Shown here one piece after another: positions 34,177 to 45,235 of a stretch of DNA of 64,000 nucleotides; position 1 is the stretch's first letter; every line of letters starts with the position of its first letter. The notes beneath the pieces were generated by a model. The model worked only from the letters and a program-made list of their open reading frames with translations. It made no database searches and was not told the origin of the DNA. The DNA is from Panicum virgatum (lineage: Eukaryota; Streptophyta; Magnoliopsida; Poales; Poaceae). Where the stretch lies: assembly GCF_016808335.1 (NCBI RefSeq), contig NC_053153.1, positions 28,258,090 to 28,322,089 on the forward strand, in the 5' to 3' direction. The translations under genes were made by a program, and so were the position numbers.

Positions 34177-37100
34177 TCAGCGAGCTTCAATAGCTTGATC
34201 TCCACCTTCTGCCTTGACAAGCTTGTCCAGATACTCCTTCCTGCAATTGTTACGACGACTCCATAAAGAACAGGTCAATGGGAAAGATCCGAGATAGAGC
34301 CATGATGATAATCAAACTCGGATTTACCTCTCTGGCAGATGATCATGGGGACGGTTGTACGGCGTCCAAATAGGATCACCAACGAAGAGCCGCATTGCCT
34401 GCAAAAACATGCTTGTGATCAACAGAACAGAGTAGCATGGTTCCTGGTAACAGGATTCTGAAGCTAATCATCCAACATGCGAAATATATTGTAACTCTTA
34501 CAAAATTTTACAGAAGATCATCGAAAGGTTTGTAGACTCAGCTAAATAGTGAACACTTGTACTGAACAACAACAACAACAAAAACAACATAGACTTTTGT
34601 CCCAAGCGAGTTGGGGTAGGCTAGAGATGAAACCCAAAAGACACAAAGGTCACAGTTCAGGCACGTTGATAGCTAGTCTCCAAGCGCTCCTATCCAAAGC
34701 TATCTCCTCAGAGATATCCCAATCTTTAAGGTCTCTCTTAACCGACTCGTCCCAAGATATGCACTTGTACTGAGCAACAGCACAAATATGCACAAACTAC
34801 TTGGTATGGTAACTTCTCAGGAAGACAGGAACATATATGAACTATTGAACTCATTAATAGGAACCTAAGTCGAAGAACCCTGCGTCACTCCCTTTCTGTG
34901 GCTGCTAGGACATAGACCATTGAGTTATCTAGTTCGACCATTATCTTATTTAGCATCAAACACTAAAACCCACACCAGTTATTCCTAGATTCATATGTTG
35001 GGCATCATCATTTGTTCAAAGAGAATTATCTCCAGATAAATCAAGCAAGTTATCTAAAAACTCCTGTCTTCTCCTTCACTTCCCCACAGACCACGTTCTA
35101 TCCCTGTGCATCACTTCTCAGTTCTCCAGCAACACCACTTCCATCATGACTCCTGGCCACCCTTGCATACCAGACCGAGACTCACCCACCAATCACAACT
35201 AAAGATGTTAAGTGAACAAAAACAGGGCACTAACACAAGTGTCATCAGAACTACCTTGATGTAGTTGTCAGTGTCCAATGTGAAGCGGTGATACATCCCT
35301 GCAGGCAGAACAATCATGCCTCCCTTCTTCACTGCTACACGGATCCACTGATCATTTTCATCCCTCACATCAAAGTATCCTAGAAAACATAAGAATACAA
35401 CACGTAACTATATAGATAAGGATGTCCTTTCATTTCTGTGCACGTACCGAAGATATCTGGTTTCTTAAATGCTCACATGGTGACACAAACAAACACAACA
35501 AGATACGTACCACTCCCTTCAAGGCAATAGCGTATTTCTTCATCAGTATGCAGGTGCTCTTCAAAGAAATTCTTAATCTTAGTCTCATAATTTGGCAGCT
35601 TCTCCGGGCATACATCACAAATGTCCTGCAAATAGTAAAGCAATATATGCCTTCCTTATATTTCACTTTACTAAACACTAGATAGTACTAGGCTAAAACA
35701 TAAGACAATGAATCTTAATTGCAGGTCCAAGGGTACAAACAGACCATGTAAGAGTAACCTCTGGCTTCACGAATTTTCTTGAGGTTCTCATCATTCTCCC
35801 AGTTATCAGGGTTTAGGCGCCAGCTGACGATTCCTAGTTCTAGATATAAAACATGCAAATGTTTTAGCTTCTACAAAAAGGAAATTCAATGTTTGCCACT
35901 TGTACAGTATACTAGAGTTCAAGCACAAGCAACAAATGTGCAAACCTGAAAGCTTCTCCAGAGGAATGAATTCTTTGGGTTCACGGTGATGAGGAAGTCT
36001 CTGGTCTTCTTGACTGTCATCCATGTACCATGCTTCAATAACCTCCTGCTTGCCATCCTATTGAAAGAAATAAAAGGATTAAACCTACTACAAGTGCAAT
36101 TATCAAAGACAAGTATGAGTACAGATAATAAATAAAGGGGATAAGAATGTGTAACATGATATAAGGGTAGTTACAGTTTTAATTTAATAAACACATAGCA
36201 GCATAATCTTTGAAAATGCAACGAAATACTCCCTCCTGTCTATGTAAGGTGTGTCTTAAATAGGGTGAAACCAAAGTTTTATAAATTTTGATCAACAATT
36301 AGTAAAACCATATGCATGTTTACTGAATAAAAATTGCACCAATTGACCTGCATTCAAAGTACTTCCAATATGGTGTTAATTTTGTAGCAATTCATAGTAT
36401 CTTTTAAGAGAAAGTAATGGTCGAAATTTAATTTGGAAGACATTTTCCTTACCAAAATATGCCTTCCATTGATGAATACCAAAGCAGGTTTCATAGGAGC
36501 AACAGTATAACAGAAACTGTTTTCTCCGTATTGCAAATTCCTATTTTGCTTGAAGTATAGTAATATATATGCATTATCTAAATTGATCTACTTTGGAAAA
36601 TAAAAAATGCGGTGTGAAGTAACAGATCTCTAAACCAATGTCTTCTGTATGTGTGCAGTTGTATAAGCTCTTTTTGGTGTACATTAGGAGAAAGAAAGGC
36701 AGAGCCTTTTCATTCCAACTTATAAAAATGAAAGAACCTAAAATGCCAGCTTTCTAAAATGTACTAAATCTGATGGTCCTTCCATTATAAGTATATTGCA
36801 GAGTGCAGACTTGCAGTCAATTACAGTAAGTTTACAAGGAACTGCACATACAAATTTTATTGTTAGTATTCAGATAAATTCAAAAGGATATTATAGGACT
36901 TCCCAGTTGTCATTGCTGATCTTTCTTTACACAGTTTCAACAACTGTTCACTGATTTAAATGGACATCAGATAATTTTCTCTTCCGAGGGACAGAATAAC
37001 AGATAGTAAGTTATCTTAGCCCTGCATATTTGTGTCTGGAAAGAAATCCAAGATTTCAGGCTATGTAGTTTTGCATTAAACAGTTAAATGGGCACACGGG

Positions 37101-37982
37101 CTTCTTTTCCCTCCTAAGGGCTGCAGAACAGAAGGAATAACAACAGGTGGGTAGTAAGACAAAAGAAAAAAAAAAACCTCCTGTTCGCTTAATCAGTTGT
37201 TTAAGACTAAACCAAAGAGGTCAATTGATAGCATTCTTGAGGAGTCCTCGAAGCCTCCAACCATTAAGGCCACAGTGGACAAAACAAATGCTAGCGAAAC
37301 AGCTACAGAAAGACCAAACCCACGAGCGATTGTGATAGTTAGAAATCTCTCTGATAAACAAAGACTAATCCATTCACAGTTTCGATGTTTCAGACAACTA
37401 GAAGAATAACCTAGCACTTGACCAGAAATCAACCGAATTGACTGCAAACCCCTTAAAATTCTACTTGGGGCTAGAAGCCTAGAACTCCCACAGGATGAAG
37501 CATCTAGCCCATCGATTTGCTGTTCATCACAACATGGAGAGCTATTTCTGAACAGTGAACACTAACCCCGGCAAGGTCTCCACCAAATCCGTTGATCTCG
37601 TACAGATTGCAACCTCCCACTCGCATCACACAACCTACCGGCGGCCGTCACCCCAGATGTATCGAAGGGATCTCTCTTCAAACCTCGTCGCCCGGGTCCC
37701 TGGAAAGTCTCGTCCTTCGCTTGAGTACGCTGAGCCTCCCTCAAGGAAAATCAAATCAGACAAAAGAAAACCATTTCGCAGCAGACAAGCGATCCTCCAT
37801 CCGATTGTCGCGGCCAGAACAACGAAACATACGGAACACATCCAACCGGGACAGGGAAAATGAAATCGAACTTTCTAGATTATTAGACTGAGCATCCATC
37901 CTCCTCCCGTAACCGCGTGGGACGAAGAACAAGGGGACGGGAAGGGATTGCGCCGTCTGAATACCTGGAACTCGGTCTCCAT
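34177..37982 (-). CDS. ARD1: Acireductone dioxygenase (ARD), seven exons
   Basis: Exons 37982-37965, 36057-35946, 35839-35745, 35625-35511, 35379-35255, 34398-34328 and 34240-34177 all have GT-AG borders. They join to 199 residues, the normal length for a plant ARD. The first coding exon is only six codons. It is a single-domain cupin with metal ligands H99, H101, E105 ([11 protein letters not shown]) and H144 ([11 protein letters not shown]). ARD oxidises acireductone in the methionine salvage (Yang) cycle: with Fe2+ it yields the 2-keto acid precursor of methionine, with Ni2+ the off-pathway CO-forming reaction. It is expected in cytosol or nucleus. The coding sequence looks intact. Intron 1 is 1.9 kb and carries a half-decayed Stowaway-like end at about 36226. 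A TGGGCCC site-II-like motif sits near 38092. Confidence 0.95.
34566..34761 (-). mobile_element. RTE-type LINE 3' tail in ARD1 intron 5, with 12-bp TSD
   Basis: A (CAA)n run followed by CTTTTGTCCCAAGCGAGTTG is the grass RTE-LINE 3' end read in reverse. The 12-mer CACTTGTACTGA flanks it at 34554-34565 and 34762-34773, showing target-primed insertion of a heavily 5'-truncated copy. It lies in the intron between ARD1 exons 5 and 6, on the gene's own strand. Confidence 0.75.
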
Positions 37983-38218
37983 GCTGGGTAGATAGAAGAA
38001 CTCCTTGATGCGCGCGCGCTCCCGCTTTGGGTTTCCTCGTCGAATCTACTTCCTCGAGTAGAAGCGCAGCGAGATTTTTTGTACGGTGGCTTGGGCCCTT
38101 GGGGTAGACGTCTGACGGCAGCAGAGCGTTCCGTTTCAACTCACGCCGCCACCGTGGAACTGGAATGGAAGCGAAGCGACGGACGGAACCGGAACGGGAG
38201 AAGAGAACCGAGGTGCTA

Positions 38219-38536
38219 GGCCGTGTTTAGATGCTGACAAAACGCAAAATTTCTGTAAATCACTTGTATAGTGTATTAAATATAATTAAAAAATAAATCG
38301 TATTAAATAAATAGATTATAAATCGCGAGACGAAATGAGTCTAATTAAAACGTGATTAGATACTAAATTGTTACAGTAAAATATGCTTTAATGATGAATT
38401 AATTAGGTTCATTAGATTCGTCTCATAGTTTACAGACGAAATCTGTAGTTAATTTTGTAATTAGTTTATATTTAATATTTCAAATGTTGAAGATTTTTTT
38501 ATAAAAATGCAAAATGTAAAGTAATAAACACACTCC
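38219..38536. mobile_element. MITE upstream of ARD1 (GGCCGTGTTTAGATG end)
   Basis: The left end GGCCGTGTTTAGATG and the decayed right end AATAAACACACTCC enclose AT-rich sequence. It contains the TTAGATTCGTCTC and AATTAGTTT patterns common to grass MITEs. It lies about 240 bases upstream of the ARD1 start codon. Confidence 0.65.
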
Positions 38537-38619
38537 AGTGGGCCCCTGTCTTGCCTTGGTGGGACCGTGGGAGGCACGATGCACGCGGTCCGCGCGCCAG
38601 GCAAAGATCCGCGCCGCGC

Positions 38620-38648
38620 TCGGTGCACTGAACCTGGACGCCCCTCTT
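38620..38648. repeat. 29-bp direct repeat, copy 1
   Basis: TCGGTGCACTGAACCTGGAC and the following nine bases recur identically at 39533-39561, 913 bases away. Confidence 0.9.
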
Positions 38649-39181
38649 GGCCTTGTCTGCAGCGATGAGAACGGACCGGAACGGACGAAAAAATTCTTCA
38701 ACCGTTTTCGTATCCATATTTTATTATGAGAAATGAGAGCGGAGTAACTAAGAACGGGAGTGAAAACGAAATATACCGATTACGAAAATAAACGAGAACT
38801 GAAAAATTTACCGTAATACATTATTATTTAATCTCTGTTCACCTTATATGAATATAACACTATAAACTCCTCTATGCACGCTATTTTTCAAAAAAATATA
38901 ATTAAGACTTTATGTTTCCTATATTTAAACGTGAAGTGCACCGATTGATGTTGTGGAACAAGAGAAGATATATGGTGTGCCTAATAAATCTTTCTGGATT
39001 TTAAAATTAATTAATACGGAATCATCCCGATTAAAACAAAATCTCCCAAATACGGACGGAATATATTTCTTTCTGCTTCTCGTCCCATTTTCGTATTTGT
39101 CCGTAAATATAGAAATAGACCAAAAAAAATGAAAATACGGACGGGGCGTACATTTTGCCCATCCGTTTTCACAATTTCCTT
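38649..39181. other. Gene-free repeat-like sequence
   Basis: AT-rich sequence with several ACGGACGG/CCGTTTTCGT-type pieces facing each other (38670-38720 and 39050-39180). It may be a decayed inverted-repeat element. No ends were recognised. Confidence 0.35.
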
Positions 39182-39505
39182 GGCCTTGTTTGGTTTGGCG
39201 CTAGAATCCTAGCGTTAGAAGAGAATCTTTTCCGCATGAAGAACTGAATGAAGTCTATTTGCAAAACCTTTTCAGGGATGGGTGCAATTTTTCGCGACGA
39301 ATCTAATGACGGTAATTAATCGATGATTTGTTATAGTGATGCTACAGTAATCATCCTTTAAACGCGCGTTTCAAAGGCCTCATTAGATTCTTCAAGGTCA
39401 CTAACGCGGGGTTCTGAAGTTGATTTTGTAAAGTGTTTTTATTTGATACGGTAATTAGTGGTCAAACTGTCACTGTTTACTAACACGCTGCAAACCAAAC
39501 GGGCC
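39182..39505. mobile_element. MITE with GGCCTTGTTTGGTTTGG ends
   Basis: The ends GGCCTTGTTTGGTTTG and CAAACCAAACGGGCC are near-perfect inverted repeats about 325 bases apart. Confidence 0.8.
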
Positions 39506-39532
39506 CTTGTCTGACTTGTGCCGGTTCCGCGG

Positions 39533-39561
39533 TCGGTGCACTGAACCTGGACGCCCCTCTT
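39533..39561. repeat. 29-bp direct repeat, copy 2
   Basis: Identical to 38620-38648. It lies just right of the MITE ending at 39505. Confidence 0.9.
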
Positions 39562-39663
39562 CTCTTGCCTATGTCTTGTTTTCTTTAATTTCTTGCAGGT
39601 TCGCCAACTAGGCAAGTTGTTCTTGATTCAATTTGCTTTTTATTATGGAAACAATGCTAGTGT

Positions 39664-40058
39664 CGGATCTTTGGAACATATCTAGTGGAAACCACACATT
39701 CGTAAAAAACTCATGCAAATCATGATAAAAAGGTTGTCTAAGTTTATCAAAAAAATCACACATATAGATGATATAATGATACATAATCTTGTAAAATATT
39801 TTGTCCAAACTCGACTTCGTTTGTGAGATACAAAAATAACAATTTTCAAGCCAGAAAGCTGTCCAGATAATTTGTTTTTGTTATTTTTATATCACGCAAA
39901 CAGAGTCGAGTTTGGACAAGATATTTTACAAGATTGTGTATATCATATCATCCACATGTGTGATTTTTTGATGAATTTAGATGAATTTTTTGTCGTGGTT
40001 TGCACGGGTTTTCATCAAAGTTATGGTTTCCATCGTATACGTTCCCTCGGATCTTGGG
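39664..40058. mobile_element. Foldback element with about 180-base inverted arms
   Basis: The left arm (39664-39840) and the complement of the right arm (about 39880-40058) share long runs such as AATCTTGTAAAATAT, TGTCCAAACTCGACT and AAAAATCACACAT. A ~40-base loop separates them. There is no coding capacity. Confidence 0.8.
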
Positions 40059-40085
40059 ATTAACTGAAGGCTAGACTAGATAGTT

Positions 40086-40685
40086 TTTTTTTCTCGAACA
40101 CGCAGAAGAGTTGTGTATCAATATATTAAGACTAAAGAAGGGTAAAGCATCCGGAAGACAGGTCTTTTTAAGGAGAAAAAACCTTTACAAAAATCGCTCA
40201 CACAATATAACTAATTACCCTTTTACAAGACCGAAAAGAACTTGAGCAGGCAAAAACCTCCTTCCACCTAACAATCAGTAGGTATTAGGGCGAGCAGGTA
40301 AGTAATTCCTTTAGCCCCAGCCATATCCTACATGTGCAGCTCATCTCTAATACCAGACAGAAGTCCATTCAGGTTAGGTTGAAACCCATCAAAGACAAAA
40401 CGATTTCAATGATTCCAGAGCAACCAAGCCATTAAGATTATGATTGAATTGAGCCCTTGCTTAACTTGACCATTCACCATGCTGCTCATCTTGTGCCACC
40501 AATCATCAAAATTAGACATCCTCAATATGTGGCACAAGCACTTGCAGATCAAGTCTGGCGCTAAAAAACACAAGATAGTAACAGATGATCTATTGTCTCC
40601 TCCTCTTGATCACACAAAGCACATTGCTCCGGATGTGGCAATCTCTCCTAGCAAGCCGATCGGCCGTCCAGCACTTGTTATGAGT
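40086..40685 (-). mobile_element. 5'-truncated L1-type LINE with 10-bp TSD
   Basis: A poly-T start (the poly-A tail in reverse) is followed, on the minus strand, by remains of the reverse-transcriptase C-terminal zinc-knuckle region (CWTADRLARR near 40660-40680; ALCDQEEETIDHLL-like near 40600). The reading frame is broken. CTAGATAGTT lies at 40076-40085 and 40686-40695 as target duplication. Confidence 0.75.
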
Positions 40686-40885
40686 CTAGATAGTTCCCTC
40701 CCGTGCGAACATATTCGAGGAAGCACTTTCCTGTTCTTCTAGAAAGCTCGTTTGCAAGAAGGAAGTTGCTGCTTAGTTATGCAAGAATGGGCAGTTTTGA
40801 TGGATCTCATGTACAAAATCACCCCTGGTACCCTGCTCGGAATAGTAGTTACATCCTGTCTGGATCCATTAGTTGATAGTAGTTA

Positions 40886-41168
40886 CTTCCTCCGTCCTGT
40901 AAAATTTGCAATTGTAGGACCGGAGAGGATACCAACGAAACATGAAAATTTACCACAATACCCCTATAATAAGTTGATTTGACATTTTCATAATCATGAT
41001 TGCACAAGCACATAATCTTGCAGTAGAAATTGCACCGGTACAATTTGTTGTAGCTTTTTTAGATACATAATTTTTGTTGTGTATCTAGACGTAGTGTACA
41101 TCTAGGTGTATAGCAAAAAATATATATTTAGAAAAATCAAAATAAAATGTAGTTTGAGACGGAGGTAG
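40886..41168. mobile_element. Stowaway-like MITE
   Basis: The ends CTTCCTCCGTCCTGTAAAAT and, reversed, CTACCTCCGTCTCAAACTAC are flanked by TA at 40884-40885 and 41169-41170. Confidence 0.8.
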
Positions 41169-41332
41169 TAATTATTACCTGACTTGGTCCAGAGAGTGAG
41201 ATAGTCATTATCTTGAGGTCTAGTTAACAAATAGCTAGTCTATTATCTACACCTATTTGGACCCAAAAGAGACAATTATTAATAGCTACTATCAATAGGG
41301 ATGTAAACAGAACAGATCTCATATATTAGTAC

Positions 41333-41842
41333 TAGGCAATTTATGCCCGTGTGTTGCTACAGACAGAGTTGGTATAAGTATCAGATACATATAGTTGTCC
41401 ATTCGTTAATTTGTAGGGATCTACGTGATCAAGTTATGGACGGAGCGCTGGTTCGACTCGCATACGGAATTGACTAAGACCCACATATCAATGACACATG
41501 ACGAACAAAACCAAAATATTAGGTGGAACAAACCAAAAATTTAAGTGAAAACCTTACTTGCTTTAGAAATATAGGTATAGATATAGATACTAGTATTAAA
41601 AATATTAGGCAATTATGCCCGTGTGTTGCTACAGACAAAGTTGGTATAAATACGTATTGGTGTCCGTGCGTTAATTTATAAGGATCTATGTGATCGAGTC
41701 GTGGACGGAGGGGGTTGGTCCGATTTGCATACGGGATGGACTAAACCCCGCCTCTCAATAATATGAGACGGATCAAACCAAAAATTTAGGTGGAAACATT
41801 ACTCGCTTTAGAAATAGCAAATATGCCCGTGCGTTGCAACGG
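41333..41842. repeat. Tandemly repeated ATATGCCCGTG(C/T)GTTGC segments
   Basis: A unit starting TAGGCAAT(T)TATGCCCGTGTG and containing ATCTA(C/T)GTGATC and ACCAAAAATTTA occurs at 41333 and again at 41606. A third, short ATGCCCGTGCGTTGC copy lies at about 41822. The period is roughly 273 bases. This motif is widespread in grass genomes. I cannot assign the element type. Confidence 0.7.
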
Positions 41843-42439
41843 GAGGAGAAAAAAAATCTTTGCACTCCTCTAGCAACATTAACTGTTGATTTTTGAACTG
41901 TAATAACTGTTCCAAAATTACTAGGAGGTTTAATGGTGATTTTCTAGCAACATTGTTATGTCAACATAATATATTCAAGGGCATGGTTGAATTTTAGTGC
42001 AATCTATCAAAAAGGAACATATTTTCTCTGAAGGAACACAATTTTATCACACCCTAAATTATCTGGCACAGTATCAGTAGAAAGTATGGTAAATGGTATT
42101 AGCCTGTATCAAACGCAAATGGTATTGTTTGATTATGAATAGACCATGACTTAGAAGCCATCACCTCTGAATTATCTGCCATAGTATCACCTCTTTTGTT
42201 TGCTAGGGCTCTGTATCCAAGCTAACGGGAATATTTGTGCTACCATTTCAACTTTGCCGTCCAATGAGGATTGCCGAGCAACTTAACTACACAGTGCCAT
42301 GTGCTTCCATGCTGTGAGGACAGTTTCAGTTTAGTGATGATGTCTATGTTGTTCAATTTCATAAATGTTGACAAGATTTCAGCACGAGAAGCAGTATCAT
42401 TTTCTTTAACAAGAAATTAAGACTTGATGCTTCCTCCAT
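41843..42439. other. Intergenic, no gene seen
   Basis: AT-rich sequence without a recognisable gene or element between the tandem repeats and the CACTA element. Confidence 0.4.
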
Positions 42440-45235
42440 CACTACGGGAGACAGGAACTTTGCCGTGTGCCTGCACATGGCAAAGCCCGGTTTGCACACG
42501 GCAAAGGATTTGCCGTGTGTAGCACACGACAACCAAGCATCGGCAAAGGGACTTTTTGCCGTGGGTTTTTCGTCGGGCACACGGCAAAGCCTTTGCCGTG
42601 TGCAAAACTCGACGCTCGGCAAAAAAAAGAGAGCTGACGGCGGCTGGCGGTTGCACGGACTTTGCCGTGTGTCACGACTGTTGACACACGGCAAAGAGAG
42701 AACCTTTGCCGTGTGCCAGAGGCCAAAGCACACGGCAAAGAGTCATCCTTTGCCGTGTGCCATGGTTATTGCACACGGCAAATGCCTTTTCTAGGCCGGC
42801 CTGGTATGCCTTCTTTGTTGTGTGCTATGGTCTTTGCACACGGCAAAGTTTGGAAATTTTTTCTGTTTTTTTTTGTTTTATCACGTATATGGTACCCAAA
42901 TTATTTTAGCAATACATATATATCAAAGTGGTCATTTCAAATAGCACAATCAGTATTTCAAAGTGGTCATTTCAAATAGCACAATCAGTATTACAGGCAA
43001 TGTATATAGTCAAGTAACACGCAAATAAAAATAAAGTCTGCTATCGTCCATCCACAACCATAAGTCAACCACAATAGTGCACACAAGTTTGTGAATTGGT
43101 CCATACAAATCAATACAGTAAAGGTAGCATAGAGACACAAATAAGAACTACTCAAGGGGCCGGCGGCGGCGGCGGCACTTGCGGCCACGAGTGCTGCTAC
43201 GCGTACTGTTGTAGGTAAGCCACCCAATGAGGAGTGGCCACACCGGAGGCTGAGTAATCGGGGGAGGCGATGCTTGCGTCGGTGGAGGTGATATGTCAGG
43301 ATTGACTGGCTCGTCATTGGATGCCGCCGATTGATTCTGCACATAAGTGAAGATATTGCATTTTGGAGCATGTATTCTATGAGAAATTAAATTGCGAGCA
43401 TAATCCTAAGTTCAGAGTGGTAGTTGGTTGTATTCTAAGTCATTCAATGTGCTAAGTCACTATGACAAATGAAAAAGCGTTGATTGTTAAGTTTCTCACC
43501 GGAGTAAGCTGAACTGGCATAGGTGGCACTGAAGTCGGAATAATTGCTGGCGGCGAAAGACCTAACGCTGAGCCAACAGTTCGCATGTAGCCAAGAGCCG
43601 CATCCAACGAAGCCTGCAAGTGGTCATGCTCGGCCTGCCACCTCGCCTCCTGGGCCTCCTGCCGTGCTTTCAAATCTGCTTCCATCTGGGCCTGCAAATT
43701 TTGATTCCAGTGTTACAATACAAAATAATGCTTACGTAAAAATCAAGGAACGCAAGATGTAACAGAAATAACCTTGAGTGCCGCCATCCGAACATCTGTA
43801 TTGTCTGGGCGGGAGCATATCGCCGGGCTGGAGCTGGTGTTTCTGGCTCGAATCTGCGATAGACTGGGAGTGGTGGCCGGATTGATTGAGCTGTCGGCTA
43901 TGTAGTATCGGGCATGCTTCTTGCCTCCTCCCACCCTCATGACGACTTCTGCATCAATAGGCGCCGTGTACGGATCGAAATCCGGCCCATTGACCTCCCT
44001 TGCCATCGATGTGTAGTCACTGAGGCGGCTGTGGACGCTCTGGTTGCTGTATGCTTCAGGCGGGTCCTTCGGGTTGAAGGTGACATCTGACGTCGCCCTC
44101 CCCTTGTGGGCCAAAGCGTACGTCTGGAGCTGGGATAAAGGCTGGCCACCATGTGACGCCGACTGCGAAAAAGATCAATGTGATTAGAAATTTAGAAGAA
44201 TCGAACCCTAGAGTAAAATAATAAATTCACGTACCCATCTAGACGAAAACTCGCCGAGGTGACGGTTGCCCTGATGGTGCGGTGCACCTGGCATCCTCAA
44301 ACGCCGCTCCCGGGCAGCTTCGTGGGCCTCAATCCAGGCTTGCGAGCACCATTGGTCGACTATCATTTCCCATCACTGATAATAAATTTGTTCGTAACAT
44401 TTAGTATAAACCTATACGACTACTTCTCAACTCTACGGATCTTCGCTGGAGATGTTTCGATTTATAACTACTGTACGACGAAACTTGTGCAAAACATTTC
44501 AATTTTTTACCACAGTATCCACACATGAAATGATGACACCACGACAAATTTCATAATTTTCGGAATGTGTTTGCTTTTATTACAATTTAAATCTAACTTG
44601 GCAACACGTTCTGGACCATGATTTGTTACGAAGATATTCAAAATTTACTTACGTTTCTGGGATACAACCACAAAATGAACACGCTAATATGTCTATTAAT
44701 TTTATATCCTATATACTCCATTAATCAAAAGACTTCCAGTTCAATCATCAGAAATTCGAATACTGAAATTAAATGTCTAAATATAGCAAAAATATCGAGA
44801 AATTTACCAAAATTTAACATGGAGCAGCATGTACTGTATGCTTATACAAGAAAATGTGTGGAGGCTAAACTCTGTTTTTTTAAAAAATACTTTGCCGTGT
44901 GCCTAGGGAAAAACACACGGCGAACTCAAATTTTGCCGTGTGCTGCACCTAGGTACACGGCAAAATGTGACGGGCGGTAAACGGCGGCACTGGAAGCCAC
45001 ATTTGCCGTGTGTCTAACGTTAGGTACACAGCAAAGATGTCCATTTTATCGTGTGCCTTGCGTTTGCCGTGTGATGGTTCTCGGGCCACACGGCAAAACA
45101 TGGGTAGACCGTGTGCTAGATCTTTGCCGTGTGCCTTTTCTTTTGGCACACGGCAAACCTATTCTTTGCCGTGTACCCGTGGTTTCGCCCACGGCAAAGG
45201 TTGTGGCATAGGCAAACTAACGTTTTCCTGTAGTG
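42440..45235. mobile_element. Second TTTGCCGTGTG-type CACTA element, 2.8 kb, TNP2 missing
   Basis: The ends CACTACGGGAGACAGG and, reversed, CACTACAGGAAAACG belong to the same family as 19620-26096. Subterminal TTTGCCGTGTG / CACACGGCAAA pairs lie at 42458-42850 and 44888-45200. No transposase core is present. It holds only a transposase_24-type gene on the minus strand. The flanking triplets CAT and ATG do not match, so the target duplication is decayed or lost. Confidence 0.88.
43148..44371 (-). CDS. CACTA accessory gene (plant transposase_24 / Ptta-En/Spm type), C-terminal exons
   Basis: Four exons can be read on the minus strand: about 44371-44235, 44162-43773, 43691-43500 and 43336-43148. 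Their borders are GT-AG and all are in phase 0, ending in TAG at 43148-43150. Visible signatures are APHHQGNRHLGEFSSRW, a SxxHGGQPLSQLQTYALAHKG segment, DPYTAPIDAEVV, then an acidic/basic coiled-coil-like AEADLKARQEAQEARWQ-type stretch and a Pro-rich tail ending in a basic cluster. In En/Spm-like elements the partner of TNP2 binds the subterminal repeats; this family is the likely counterpart. No stop or frameshift is visible in these four exons, unlike the TNP2 copy at 22416-25708. The N-terminal exon was not found, so the gene may be incomplete. Confidence 0.65.

Noticed and set aside
35144..35368. A separate short cupin gene
   Set aside because: It is exon 5 of ARD1 read into the intron. 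The seven-exon model accounts for it.
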